Below, piece after piece: positions 10,649 through 21,907 of a stretch of 64,000 nucleotides of DNA. The notes under the pieces were generated by a model. It was not told where the DNA came from and searched no databases. It worked only from the letters and a program-made list of their open reading frames with translations. The stretch's first letter is position 1. Each line of letters begins with the position of its first letter. A program made the translations under genes and the position numbers. This DNA comes from Aaosphaeria pasadenensis (taxonomy: Eukaryota; Ascomycota; Dothideomycetes; Pleosporales), in NCBI GenBank assembly GCA_022813625.1, contig JAKLMB010000018.1, positions 434,001 through 498,000 of the forward strand. Direction: 5' to 3'.

Positions 10649-12540
10649 ATGTTCACAATCAACGGGAAACCTGCACCTCCGCAGGCCTTCATCTCGTCCT
10701 ATGCCCCCCGCCTTCGGTCGTATGGCAATTCCCTGCTCGCGCCAGTTGTTCCTCCCTCCAACACCCTTCCAACACCCCGGACGACGAAGCGTGGGACTAC
10801 TGCTATAAACTACGCGGAAGATGGTTACGATGATGATGACTTCGAGGACGGAGAGGGACCGCGTCGCGCGACCGGTCTGCGCAGCCTGAGGAGAGATGAC
10901 TCGAATATAGACAAGTCTGCACAGGTGGCGGCTCTCGGCAAGGAATTAACTGCGCCCGTGGAAATGCAAGGAATATGGAGAGAATGGATGGGACGACCGA
11001 AGCGTACATTGTGAGTTTGTTGCGTTGGGGACGTTTTTTGAGATGTGGACTTAAGATGAATTACTGACATCAACGAAAGGACAGAGAAGCAGGTCCAGGT
11101 ACAGGCTGCGCTCCCCGTTACCCTAATTCCTATCCGGATAGATCTGGACATCCAGCCATTTCGCCCAGAGGCGCCCCTTCCATTCCCCGGAAACGCTCGC
11201 GATTTTGGCATTGATGAAAATCACCCAGCCTACAAGCAACCTGAAGTCACACCGTCGTACCGGCTCAAGGACGCGTTCCTTTGGAATCTCCACGAAGCTT
11301 TAACGACACCTGATCAGTTCGCAAAGGTCTTTGTGGACGAATTAGATCTTCCTGTTGATCGCAAACCCCAAATCATATATCAAGTGGCCAATCAGATAAG
11401 ACAGCAGTTGGAGGAGTACGCAGGTGTTGCCCTTCATCCACTCTTCCACTCGACGGGAGCACCTGCTGTTAATGGCACTGCGACAAAGCCAGTACGTCCA
11501 GGACTGTCTCGAGATGGAACTTCGACGCCCGTCGCACAATTCACCAATGGCGTATCTACGCCCATAGCAAAACGTGAGACACCAGTCCCGGAGTCGCAGA
11601 CGCCAGGACCTATTACAAACGGCATCACTGCAACAGCTACAGCTGTGCCCACTGAGGATCTCCATAACCCAGACGATACATACCGCTGCATCATCACGCT
11701 AAACATCAACCTGATGAATCGCCTTTATAGCGACAAGTTTGAATGGTCTTTGCTGCACCCACCGGGCTTCGCTGAGATGTTCGCCAAAGTGACTTGTGCA
11801 GACCTCGGATTGGCAGGGGAATGGGTACCAGCCATGACGCATGCGATCTACGAGGCCGTGCTACGACTGAAAAAGGAGGCATGCGAGAATGGAGGATTGG
11901 TGGGCGATGGAGAGTTCGACAACGATGCTGTGGATCCTGTCGTTGGTGCCGGTTGGCGCTACGATCACGAGCATTTGTGTGACGAATGGGAGCCAAAAGT
12001 AGAGATCTTGTCGAAAGAAGAGATCGAGAAGCGGGAAGGCGATCGCGAGAGGCAGATCCGTCGACTGCGAAGAGAAACGGCACGCTTCTCCTCGACGACC
12101 AACATGGCCGGGACGCCACAGAACGACTTCTTCAATAATCCAGACCAGCAGGAAACCCTGGGGCGAGGCGAGAGAATCAAGAGGAAGCGGAGGTTTAGGA
12201 GCCTGAGCCCTACTGGGCGAGACACGCCCGAATCGACAGGATATGGTGGACAAGGCAATGGATTACAGGAAAGGTGAGTGAAGATGTGGAGCTACTGGTA
12301 TAGGATCATTGAATCTAACACATATCTAGCGAACGGATGACATGGAAATGTCGACATTGTCACGTCTGGGGCAATGCGGTCTGGGCTGTGAGGGACGGTC
12401 CTTCAGGACCTCGATCGTTGTGCAGCAACTGCGGATATCTCTACGAGAGGGACAAGAAGCTTCCCCCATGGTCAGAGTTCCTCTTCCTGGCTGATAGACC
12501 CACCTACGAAGTTCCTCTGCCTCCGCAGTACCGACGATAG
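10649..12540 (+). CDS. Snf5/Sfh1-family subunit of a SWI/SNF or RSC chromatin remodeller
   Basis: Exons 10649-11010, 11080-12273 and 12330-12540, total 588 residues. Both joins restore phase (L|TEKQ and E|SERMTWK). A Pro-rich N terminus and a short acidic patch (DDDDFEDGEG) precede the SNF5 domain. The first half of that domain (TLIPIRIDLDI, then LKDAFLWNLHEALTTPDQFA and VDELDLP) and the second half (CIITLNINLMNRLYSDKFEW, LLHPPGFAEMFAKVTCADLGL) are separated by a ~100-residue low-complexity Pro/Thr insert. The last exon encodes a GATA-type zinc finger: Cys526, Cys529, Cys550 and Cys553 (CX2C-X20-CX2C), as found in filamentous-fungal Snf5/Sfh1 proteins. It is a core scaffold subunit of nucleosome remodellers in the nucleus. 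Sequence alone does not say SWI/SNF or RSC. Confidence 0.93.
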
Positions 12541-14682
12541 GCTCATTGCCCTACTTTTTCTTCTTCCACGACTTAGTTCTTCATTTTTTTGGTGGAGTTG
12601 TAGCAGGTCTGGGTGCATTGTGTTGTACGCCTACTTTTCTTCTCGAGATTGAGGAACGCGCCATGGCACTGTGCTCCTCTTCGTCTCGAGAAATGAGGAC
12701 CTTCGGGATATTGGGTTTGTACGGGGACCACATGTATTTTTGTAGCATTTACAGCGCTGGCGTCGGGATTATCGTCATTGTCACAAACACCAAACCCCTT
12801 CTTCCCCCTAGCCACCACGCGACGTGCGTGCGCGTCTTAGAAAGAAAAGAAAATCCATATCAGAAAGCGCCGGCTATACCGCCAGCCGATTTAATCCAAT
12901 CCAAACAATTCAAATGAACATTTGCATCCACTGAATGGCTCCCAGAAAACAAACAATTTGAATAAGAACTCAGACTGACCAAGTAACACGATTTGAACGA
13001 TTCGATTCTTCCAACCGAAACGTCTGGGAATTTGAATTATCGATCTTACCCTCAATAATGCCCGCCCTACTTGCGAAACATGAACACACCAAGTCTCCAT
13101 GGCGCGAGCAGCACGGCGACCAAACTGCCGGAAAGCACAGAGATGCTCTATATATTCCAACCTAAACTGTGCCGTATGGTCGTAGGGCGTGATAGGTTTC
13201 CCGGCCTTCCGGAGCACCCCCGACAATAGGAACAATAGGAACAATAGCATCAAGAAATGCAACACAACACCGGCAACACATCACACACACCTTCTCTCTC
13301 TTCCATTCGTCGCACCTCCCGTCCCATCCAACACCCTCCGAACCCTCCGAACCAAAATCCACGTAAGCAAGCACCCAAGGCCAGCAAAAGCGCCAAACCG
13401 AACGGTGAGAAGACGTACTTACTGCACCGGAACACCGGCGAATAGTGATCACGAACACAAAATTATCATTGTTGGTCTAACCTACGCCGCACGTTGAATA
13501 GATACCTACTTCGCCCTTTTGCTATTGTCCGTTTGTTTCTTTGTTCTTGTGCACCCTCCACCCCCGGTCAATACGGCATGCCACTCGCACAACATATGAG
13601 GACATGTTACGCCGCAATTTGGCTCGCTTGGCGGACTTGAAGATCGTCAATTAGTTGGAAAAGCATGCGCGCGCGTGGGCGTGGCTGCTTATTGAGAGGG
13701 CAGTGGGTTTGCTTTTCATCTCGTGGTGGTTGTGCTCTGTGATGTCTGGTTTTGGGATGTGAATGGGGGAGATGTTCATGCGTTTCAATCTAGGAGTACA
13801 AGCACCGTTTCTCAGTTGCTTGAGCTTGACCTACCGTATGCTTCTTGATTGAGTTTAGTAGCATTAATGGTTAATAGTGGTAGGTTTTACTTCATAATTA
13901 GTCAGATAAGAGGGGAGGAAATGGAATCATGGGGCGTGGTTTCGACTTTGAGGGCCGAGGAGAAACTGGCTGGATTTAGCCGCAGTACGTTGTGAACTTT
14001 GGTATGTATGAGGTAGGTGGCTAGGTGAGTAGATACCGAGCTTGCATTTACGAGTACATGTAAGAAGTATCCTACGCATTTGAAAAGGAGGTCTTGGAAA
14101 TGTACCTGCGAGTGCATGTGTGACAGAGATAACGGTGTGTAATATTTCCTGCTGTGAACCGCTTTGGTGTATCTACAGGGAAATGATTTATGGAGTCATT
14201 TATCCAGCGTCGCAAAGCAAGGTAGCTGGTATCGGTATTGTCTATGCGCAGAAAGAAAAAGATGCAAACGATCACTCGTGCAACAGGAACATGTATTGTG
14301 TGATGTCGACCAGGTATGGCATGTATCTCACTAACGGCCTACAATAACTACCTTTCCCAAAGAACAATAGGAATAGCCTTCCATATCCGTATAAGATATT
14401 CACGGATGTTACCATCTGATTGGTCACACCCGCACATCCCAAGTTTCCTATTCCGCAATGGATGGTGTTCCACCCCTGCTTTTCTTCTATTGTGAGAGGG
14501 ACGGACAATAGGAATGAGAAATGATGAGCTGTTGTACGCTCGACTTGTGTAGCGCTGGGACTGGGGGCCGGGAGTGCGGAGGGGGGTTATCTGCGCGTTT
14601 GCCTGGGCCTTGCTATTGTGGTAGTGTTTCATGTGGTTGTGTGAATGAGATTGGGCTGTGTAATTATTGTAGTGTGTTGTGT

Positions 14683-14698
14683 CTCCGGCATGCCGGAG
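14683..14698. repeat. Perfect 16-bp palindrome with CGG-N4-CCG core
   Basis: The sequence CTCCGGCATGCCGGAG equals its own reverse complement. The inner CGG and CCG triplets separated by four bases are arranged like half-sites of Zn2Cys6 zinc-cluster dimers. It stands directly before a GATA tetranucleotide run and about 750 bases upstream of the orphan gene starting at 15447. The palindrome is certain; its role is inference. Confidence 0.7.
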
Positions 14699-14702
14699 GT
14701 AG

Positions 14703-14722
14703 GTAGATAGATAGATAGATAG
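14703..14722. repeat. GATA tetranucleotide microsatellite
   Basis: About five tandem copies of a TAGA/GATA unit, with shorter related runs (ATAGATAGATAG) near 14779-14790 and the complementary TCTATCTATC near 14835. Ordinary slippage-type repeat. Confidence 0.85.
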
Positions 14723-14954
14723 CTGTCTATATATTTAAGAAGTTGGTGGTCTCTTCTTCTTTCTCTCTTTTCCTCGATATAGATAGATAGAGTGTTGTTT
14801 GCTACTATCTACTTCGTCATATCGTACCATCTACTTCTATCTATCTCACGATAGACTTCTTCTTCTGTTGTTGTACTTCAGTCTCTACCCACCGACTGTT
14901 GTTGTATACAATTATTCTTTTATCCTTTACAGGTGTTGCACTTGTATCAAAGGA

Positions 14955-14972
14955 CATCATCATCATCATCAT
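14955..14972. repeat. CAT trinucleotide microsatellite
   Basis: Six perfect CAT units, followed by several GTT units. Probably within the 5' UTR of the gene that starts at 15447. Confidence 0.85.
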
Positions 14973-15446
14973 CGTTGTTGTTGTACTCTAAATCAGCAAT
15001 CGATATACCTCGTCCAACACCTCCCTGGCGCCTCCACATAACAACCACAACCACAACCCATTCAGGAACACATTTCCATAGCAGGAAAACAACTACCGTC
15101 TCCATCTTCCAGGCGAAAATCCTCCACAAGGCGACAAGCCAGCAAAACTCGCCTGATCCGATCCACGAGAATCGGAAATTCCCACCCATACCGTCACTTT
15201 TCGATCGCATCGGAATTGCACGACTCACCTCGCTGTCGCCCCAAGTCACGCCACACTCACCCTATCTAACACAACATCTCACCCTATCCACCACCACCAT
15301 TTCCCTTTTCCCAGTTTTCAAAGGGTGGAAAAAATTACGCGCACCCCAGAAGCACCCCACAAGCCCGGATTTTCTCTACAGGCCATATTCAATAGCAAGG
15401 GTAAGAGCATACCAGGGTGTGTGAATTCATTACCTTGATAATCTGA

Positions 15447-16349
15447 ATGGGTCCCTCCTCCAACAGCGCAATTCACTCCGCAAAAGCACAATTGTTACTT
15501 TCCGACTCCAATAAATATACACACGACAACAACAACAATAACACAATGCCTCCACCGCCAGCCTACCACACCGTCGTAGACTCGGACGCGCACATCCCAA
15601 TCAGGACGCCATACATGTTCCCCAACGAAGACAACCGCAACGGCTTCGACGATGAAGAGGAGAACGATGTACCAGAGGTGACCATCAACGCCACGACGCA
15701 GATCCGCGGGCACGGAAACATCATCACAGTGCCTCAATTGGACTCAGCCCGGATTGCCGGCATGGTGGTCTGCGTCTTGAACGGAGGTCCACCGTCGCCG
15801 ACGACAACAGCCGCAGCAGCGGCTGCAGCAACAGTACAGTCACAGACAGCGACGCCGCCGCAGTCAAACAGCAGTGACGACGGCAATAGCAACAACAACA
15901 TCAGCGACAATCACAGCAACAACAATCAAACACCACAAAATGCCCCCGCAACCGCACGAAGGATAGCAAAGCCCTTCCCCAGAATCAACGTCACGATCAA
16001 CTGCGGGGCGACCGTCGTTGGCGACAGGAACATCGTCGGCCCCGGCCTCGGCGACATCGCGCGCCAGATGCAACTCCAAGCGCATCAGAGGCAGCAACTG
16101 CAGCAGCAACAGGCGGCAGCGACGGCGGCAGCGCAGGCACAGAGCGCGAGGATTGCGGCGGCGACGGCGACGGCGAGTCGGCCGCTATTCCAGACTCATG
16201 GGTTTCCTACGCCGCCAATGAGCAGGTCGTCGAGTGGGAGTAGCACTGCTGAGGGCGGTGGTGCTGGGGTGAAGAGGAAGGCAGAGGGGGATGCGGGCGT
16301 TCAGCAGCAGCAGCCTGAGGTCAAGAAGGGTAATTTCAGAGGGGCGTGA
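15447..16349 (+). CDS. Low-complexity orphan protein with an internal VTIN motif duplication
   Basis: Intronless ORF of 300 residues. A second Met at residue 34 (15546, context CACAATGCC) is a stronger start than the first and would give 267 residues. Two related segments stand out: residues 78-104 (VTINATTQIRGHGNIITVPQ...) and 182-208 (VTINCGATVVGDRNIVGPGL...), sharing VTIN, G..NI and a final AR. They are separated by a spacer with poly-Ala, Asn-rich and Gln-rich tracts. A Gln/Ala-rich predicted helix follows, and the C terminus has KRKAEG at 276-281, a possible nuclear signal. No known domain is recognised. The two conserved islands in a low-complexity background suggest a real protein, possibly nuclear, with disordered linkers; the function is unknown. 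Confidence 0.75.
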   Translation: MGPSSNSAIHSAKAQLLLSDSNKYTHDNNNNNTMPPPPAYHTVVDSDAHIPIRTPYMFPNEDNRNGFDDEEENDVPEVTINATTQIRGHGNIITVPQLDSARIAGMVVCVLNGGPPSPTTTAAAAAAATVQSQTATPPQSNSSDDGNSNNNISDNHSNNNQTPQNAPATARRIAKPFPRINVTINCGATVVGDRNIVGPGLGDIARQMQLQAHQRQQLQQQQAAATAAAQAQSARIAAATATASRPLFQTHGFPTPPMSRSSSGSSTAEGGGAGVKRKAEGDAGVQQQQPEVKKGNFRGA

Positions 16350-18624
16350 TGTGTTGTTGTACACTTTTTGTTAGCTTCTTCGATTTCTTCTTTATTTTGG
16401 TACTGGTTGACAGTATTGGATGATTCCCCTTGTTGTTTAATGTTACCATGATTGGAGTTTCTTTCGGGCATGACCCATGGGAGGATGATTTGCTTTTCGG
16501 TTGAATCTACACGTTAAAGTCCTCAAACATGAGATGAATGAATGGTTCCTAGAAAAAATGGAATAACATGACATGACGAGACTCAACGTTCAGAATGTGG
16601 AGTGCCGGAGACTTACCCGCAACATCACTCGAGGGCCAAAACGTGATATCATGCAACCAGATCTGGCGATGTGCGGTCTGCAGGATGCGCGCCGGTTGCT
16701 CTCTGGTCAAGCGTTCGCGTAGCATGGGTGGGCGGGTGAATGTACCAGGTAGTGGAGTGTTGCTGCTGCCGGAAGAGGTAGAAATGAAAAGGTAGATGGG
16801 ACGGCCCGATCTAGCCTACGATCATGTAGAGGAGGAGAAGAAACCAGGATGAAATGCATCAACAACAGCGAAGCGAAGCTGCGAGATGGATGCATAACTG
16901 TAGGCGTGTCTTTTTATAGATGGTGTGATAATGGTCAGGAGTCGGCACCTGGGGAACGATGAACCGAGTTGCCTGCCAAGATTGTCGGCATATGGCCCTA
17001 GCGGGTACGGAGTATGTACTCGTAGGTACTTTGCTCATGGCCGTCATCGACCTTGTTGACGGCAAATTGTAGTGTGACAGGAGCTGTGATGTTGTGATCA
17101 GACATGAGATGATAAGAATGGAGTTTCATTGTGGCCAGTTCTCTCTAGCAGTATGATATAGATCTTAAAACCGGCGATGGCCCGGTGTCGGGGTTGAAGG
17201 TTGAATAGGATGAGAATACATATGCACGGTACGGAGTAGAAATGTTCACTACGAGTTACTTTGACGCATCCATTGGCGGGATGTGGGGAACCTTCAGTTG
17301 CACAGAGGACGTGCCGCGGGTCCCATTGGGATGAAGGAGAGGGAAAATATGGGATATGGGATGGGGGTTGCAGAGTAGGGGATGCGAGTCCGATGGTGAA
17401 CGGGCTCACGCAAGGTGTCATCTTCGAAAAGAGAAGAGTACACGGGGGGTTGCGCTAACGTCCACTCCACCACACATTACCTGGGTGGTTACCAATCCAA
17501 TTACTGCCGTGACCGTTTATTGGAGATGACGCTCCATTGGGACGAGGAATGTGGGATTTTCTTTTCGGGCCAGTCCAATTGCTTTTGGCAGTTGGTTGAG
17601 ATGGATGGATAAAATGATTATTGGGAAGGACTGAGTGATGAATGGGTGAGGTGAGGTATCGATTATGTACACAGTACAATGTATCTTGGTACCTATGCCG
17701 TCGAAGATGATCGTACTCCGTAGACATGGCGGATTTACAAGTACACAACAATGATTTATCCATTTCCGAAAACACTGCGATCAATAGTTAATGATAAGAT
17801 AACAGAGATAATTATTAAATATCTAGGTATGTTCTCTAAGTCGTAGTAGTGGTGATGGTTACGTGAGTGATAGGTACCTCGTAGGTGTGGCTCCTCAACC
17901 AATCCCTGTCCTCCCCGCCTAACCGCTTTGGTGCAAACCCTCAACGACCACTCCCTCCCCTTCTCACCACCTTTACCTCAGCACTTCCACTTCAACTCCC
18001 CCATTAAACTCTCCTTCTCATCTTCCTCCTCCTCTTTCTCTTCCTTCCCTCACTCCTCACTGTACCCCGTCGGTCAATCTCATAACCCCCCAGCCAACCT
18101 TCAAGCTCCCATTGCCGGCTGCAGCGTTGTGCTCTCTCCTTGTCTACCTCTATCGCGGTCGGTGACGGACATCCCGAAGCGGGCATTACCTGTCCTCACA
18201 CAGCTAGCTCCGCTCTGTTCCACCACCATCAACTTTCCCCCCTCGAGCTCACCTACGAGTAGCCGTACCACCAGCTAGCAGCGCCAGTAGATTGACCTGC
18301 TTTCAACTGTGCTTCTCCCTCGCCGCCCTCCTGATCTACGACGAGCTTATTCCCTCTTCTCCTTCGCCCCATCTCCTCGTCCCCTTGCGTCAACCGACTC
18401 TGGGCTTCTCCGCTCAACACCTTCGCCTGAAATTGAGCTCGCAGCTCCGGTGCAATTACGCGGCCCATTCAATTGGTTCGATCTAGCTTTTCGACTTGTA
18501 ACAACATATATACTTTCTGTTTGCGCATCTCACGCAAACCTACGAAGCTCCCGACGTCTTTCTGCACGTGAACGGCTCCTCCGTTGCGCTTACTCCTTCC
18601 ATTACAGCAACCACATTACCCAAC
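16350..18624. other. Gene-free interval carrying three TACGGAGTA motifs; long 5' UTR at its end
   Basis: About 2.3 kb between two plus-strand genes. Exact TACGGAGTA/TACTCCGTA motifs lie at 17006-17014, 17230-17238 and 17714-17722, with TACTCGTA at 17017-17024 and TACGAGTA at 18254-18261. From about 17.9 kb the sequence becomes C/T-rich and looks like the promoter and 5' UTR of the gene starting at 18625. ORFs there are compositional artefacts. Confidence 0.5.
17006..17024. promoter_or_regulatory. Head-to-head pair of the TACGGAGTA / TACTCGTA motifs
   Basis: TACGGAGTA (17006-17014), two bases, then TACTCGTA (17017-17024): the two forms of the recurring intergenic motif placed in opposite orientation, giving an imperfect inverted repeat. 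Further TACGGAGTA copies lie 215 and 700 bases downstream. Function unknown. Confidence 0.5.
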
Positions 18625-19746
18625 ATGGATACCCTGACAAGTTGGGCAATCTTCATTGCCATCGTCGGCGCCGGCTATTGGTATTATACACAGAATAGCG
18701 GAAGTGGGAAACAAAGGGGTCGGACGCTCCAGCGTCCGGCTGCGACCAGTGCAAAGGGCGCAGATACCAATTGGATTGAAGCGGAATCCAAGTCGACAAA
18801 GTCGAATGCCAAATCCTCAAAGGCCAAGGCACAGGCTCCTCGCAAGTCGGTCAAGAAGGCCGTTCAGGATGTCGGCAACAAGGTCGAGGCGTCTCTGTCG
18901 GCTGCCTCGTCTAACGGAGGCGCAGACGCAGACGATGATCTCTCCCCCGTCGCCTCTCCCTCTGTGGCCACAACATCCTCGTTCAAGGCCCCTAGCGGAA
19001 GGGATGTCTCCGATATGCTTGAGTCCCGTGGTCCGGCTCCAGGCGTCATGAGCATCAAGGGCTCTGAGAAGCCTGCTCGCCAGAACAAGCCTCAGCCTCG
19101 CCCAGAGACTCCTCAGGAGACCAAGAAGCAGCGTCAGAACCGCAAGAAGGTTGAGGAGGCCAAGGCTCAGCGCGAGGCTGACGAGAAGCAGCGCCAGATC
19201 TTGCTTGAGCAGCAGAGGCGTACTGCTCGCGAGGCTCGCGGAGAGCCCGCCAAAAACGGTCTCCAGCAGGCGCAGGTTCCTGACTCCAACGCCTGGACTA
19301 CCGTTCGCTCTGGCGGCTCTTCCGCACCCGCCGTTGCCCCTGTCGCCCCGGCCCAGAACGGAGGACTCCTCGACACCTTCGAGCCCGAGATCGCACCCAC
19401 CGCGGCCAAGAAGACCAAGGCCAAGACCTCCACCAGTGGTGCTCAATACAACGGCTTGCCTTCTGAGGAGGAGCAGGTTCGTATGGCTATGGAGGACTCT
19501 GCCTGGACGACTGTTGCCAAGCCCAAGAAGACGCGAAAGACCAAGGCTGCCGATGACGAGGGCAGCGATTCCGGCGTCGCTCAGGAGGTTGCCTCCGTAC
19601 CTGCACCTGTCTCTGCACCCGTTGCAGCTCCCGTGAAGAAGGCAGCAGTCAAGCCCGAGGCTCCTCGACAGAGCTCTCGATACGGTCTCCTCGCGGAGCC
19701 TACAAACCAAGGCCACGAGCTTGACTCTGACTGGCCAGTTGTATAA
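18625..19746 (+). CDS. Membrane-anchored coiled-coil protein of unknown function
   Basis: Intronless. The frame opens at 18568 (392 residues), but the ATG at 18625 (CAACATGG context) gives 373 residues and places the hydrophobic segment (WAIFIAIVGAGYWYY) right at the N terminus, as in a signal-anchored ER protein; I prefer it. The rest is predicted cytosolic: a Lys/Ser/Ala-rich linker, an acidic DADDDL patch, a charged coiled coil at about residues 164-207 (KKQRQNRKKVEEAKAQREAD...), and two AWTTV motifs at about 222 and 292, each followed by basic residues. It ends SSRYGLLAEPTNQGHELDSD then WPVV. The overall plan resembles fungal ER proteins with basic tails, and the codon use is strongly biased to G/C in third positions, supporting coding. 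No enzymatic domain is recognised. Confidence 0.8.
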   Translation: MDTLTSWAIFIAIVGAGYWYYTQNSGSGKQRGRTLQRPAATSAKGADTNWIEAESKSTKSNAKSSKAKAQAPRKSVKKAVQDVGNKVEASLSAASSNGGADADDDLSPVASPSVATTSSFKAPSGRDVSDMLESRGPAPGVMSIKGSEKPARQNKPQPRPETPQETKKQRQNRKKVEEAKAQREADEKQRQILLEQQRRTAREARGEPAKNGLQQAQVPDSNAWTTVRSGGSSAPAVAPVAPAQNGGLLDTFEPEIAPTAAKKTKAKTSTSGAQYNGLPSEEEQVRMAMEDSAWTTVAKPKKTRKTKAADDEGSDSGVAQEVASVPAPVSAPVAAPVKKAAVKPEAPRQSSRYGLLAEPTNQGHELDSDWPVV

Positions 19747-21907
19747 GCTCGCCACATCCTCCGAATCCTCCTCGACCCAACCCACTCCCAATGTCATGAG
19801 GATTCCCCCACGATCTGCTACTTGGTGCTCATGGCAGGCGAGATCCTGCGGAACTCGGCCGGCGGTTGGGCCTCGCTTTTGACGCGGTTTCAGCGTATTT
19901 TCATTAAAGTTTGGGCATTCCTTTGAGGACAGTGTTCACGATCGTTCACGAGCAGGGGATGGCTTTCCTTACGTCGGATGGGTAGTGGCGGCCTCCCTCT
20001 CTTACCAAAAAGGACTCTGGTGGTGCGGACATTGCATGGTCATTTCAGGTATCCCGGCGACCAGCCTCGGACCAACGTTTTTCCCTTTTTCGATTGTTCT
20101 AAATGTGTTTTCTCTACTAGTATTTTCTCACTTGGTTTCCGACTTTCTACTTATTTACCTTACACACAAACATGTACTACTTTTCAAAATTGTAAGGATA
20201 GGTAGGGTAGATAAGTTGGGATTGTAGAGATAGGAAACAAACAGACGCATGGGCCCTCAATGAAGACATTGGGTGGGCATGACGTGCTGATTCCAAGTAT
20301 AGCCACTCTATTGTTGAATAAACTATTGCTACATGTGATTAGACGATACTGGCTGCTATGTTTGGGGTCGATGGCGTGGTGGATGGCAGTGTGGAGTTTG
20401 GGTACCTGAGTAAGAGTGCCCATACTACGCCATAACGCTACTGATGACCAGCTGGCGCAGGTGTCGAAGCCACCACCCGCCGGGGGCGCAAGCAAAAGGA
20501 ACCGGAATGCATACTAAAAGATTACCCCGAGCTGCCACTAAGGTCTAGGACTTCTGTAATAGTAAAACCTCGGTGCATCTACAATATACTGTATTCCTAG
20601 GACATCTGATTTGCGCTACGATGAATGGTGGAGAATGTACATCGAGCAGGGGGGGCTATGGGAAAGATGCTCACATCACCAGCGAACGGAATGAGGACTA
20701 TTCCTGAGTAGCAGCGGATTGGCACCACGTGCTTCAAAACGGACTTCTCAGGATTGTGTCGGAATCAGGTCGCTCCGGCAGGACTTGTAGGACCTGGTAG
20801 GAACCTGGTAGGACGGTGGGAGGACTCTGGAGGACCGGTAGGAGGGGTAGACTTGTCACGCTCTGGGCTTCAGTGTAGAGAAGATCAATCTGGCATCATC
20901 AAGGATATGGGGGATCGATCTCCGATAGAGATTGGGGGACAGCTTCTACTGTTTATTATAAGGGACGACCAGCCAGTCAGTTGAATTATTATCCACCATT
21001 GTCAGCATCCAACTCCACCAACCAACAACCAAACAAACCCATTGAATCCAACAACTACTATTGCGGCTACCTTTTCATGAATCTTACGAGCTTCTCTCGC
21101 GCCTTATAGAATCGCATCGGAAAATTAACAAACAACTCGAACGCCTAGTGTGTGCGAACGTCCTTTTCTTGTTTCTTTAATAGTTACTCGCGCGACCTTT
21201 TGAATTTCCGGGATCCCAGTCCGTCCGTCGAGTCCAGCCCATCTATAACTATAACGAAACACGTTCCATATCGATATTTTATATATAATCAGGTGTAAAC
21301 CAGATTGTCTTCCGGCCTCCGCGAGCATCTGTTTTAGTTATCATCGTTACTATTACCGTCATTGGGATTCTCCGACCGATCATCCGGAGAGCATCGTTAT
21401 TACCACGACTACTATTATTTTATTTTTATTAGTACCCTTCCTTCATATACAACCGACGACACATAACTACCTTCCTTGTGTAGCTACTATATACAGAAAA
21501 GTATTAGTAGTTGCATCTTGTAGGGTATACCTACTGCAAAGTACATACACTTAGGTACATACAGTCGTCTAGTGTGTCGCATCATCCCAGGTCTTGGCAT
21601 CATCCCCCCCCAACCCGAGCCAAAGAATACCATACCGTGGCCTTTCCAACTTAGCTTCAAGCAACAATCCAAAACCCCCGAGGCTTTCTCACCCTAAACG
21701 ACGCCTCGCCCACCTTGAACCTTACCTTTCCATACCTTGGACCTACTACTACCACCACTACTACCACTACTACCCGACTACCCTCCTGTTATTCATCCTT
21801 CTCCTCCTGTTCTATTCTCCCGTTCGCCGCAGCTCCTTCCTTCCTTCCCTCATTTCCTTTTTCTTTTTTTTTTATATTCACACATCCACCCCTCCTCCAG
21901 AAAAACC
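19747..21907. other. Gene-free interval with a degenerate GGTAGGACC array
   Basis: About 2.2 kb. A purine-rich degenerate array is at 20778-20850. From about 20.98 kb the sequence turns A/C/T-rich with triplet-like runs (ACTACTACC at 21742-21775) and a long T tract ending near 21877. This looks like the promoter and long 5' UTR of the SURF4 gene. No ORF here is convincing. Confidence 0.5.
20778..20850. repeat. Degenerate short tandem array, unit about GGTAGGACC
   Basis: Within about 75 bases the motif (G)GTAGGA or GGAGGAC recurs about seven times with spacing 9-12 (GCAGGACTT, GTAGGACCT, GTAGGAACCT, GTAGGACG, GGAGGACTCT, GGAGGACC, GTAGGAGG). Purine-rich on the plus strand. It lies about 1 kb upstream of the SURF4 start codon. 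Confidence 0.65.

Larger units (their letters stand above)
12541..15446. other. Gene-free interval with microsatellites and a palindrome
   Basis: About 2.9 kb from the SNF5 3' end to the next start codon. Contents: the SNF5 3' UTR; an exact TACGAGTA motif at 14049-14056; a perfect 16-bp palindrome at 14683-14698; GATA-type tetranucleotide runs at 14703-14722 and around 14777-14791; and a CAT triplet run at 14955-14972. Pyrimidine-rich sequence after 14.8 kb looks like a promoter and long 5' UTR of the downstream gene. Confidence 0.5.

Noticed and set aside
14933..15424. 163-codon plus-strand ORF before the VTIN orphan
   Set aside because: His/Ser/Thr repeats from CAT and ACA runs; likely 5' UTR.
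18817..19797. 326-codon minus-strand ORF
   Set aside because: Leu/Gly/Arg-rich complement of the Lys/Ala/Gln-rich coding strand of the ER-anchored orphan.
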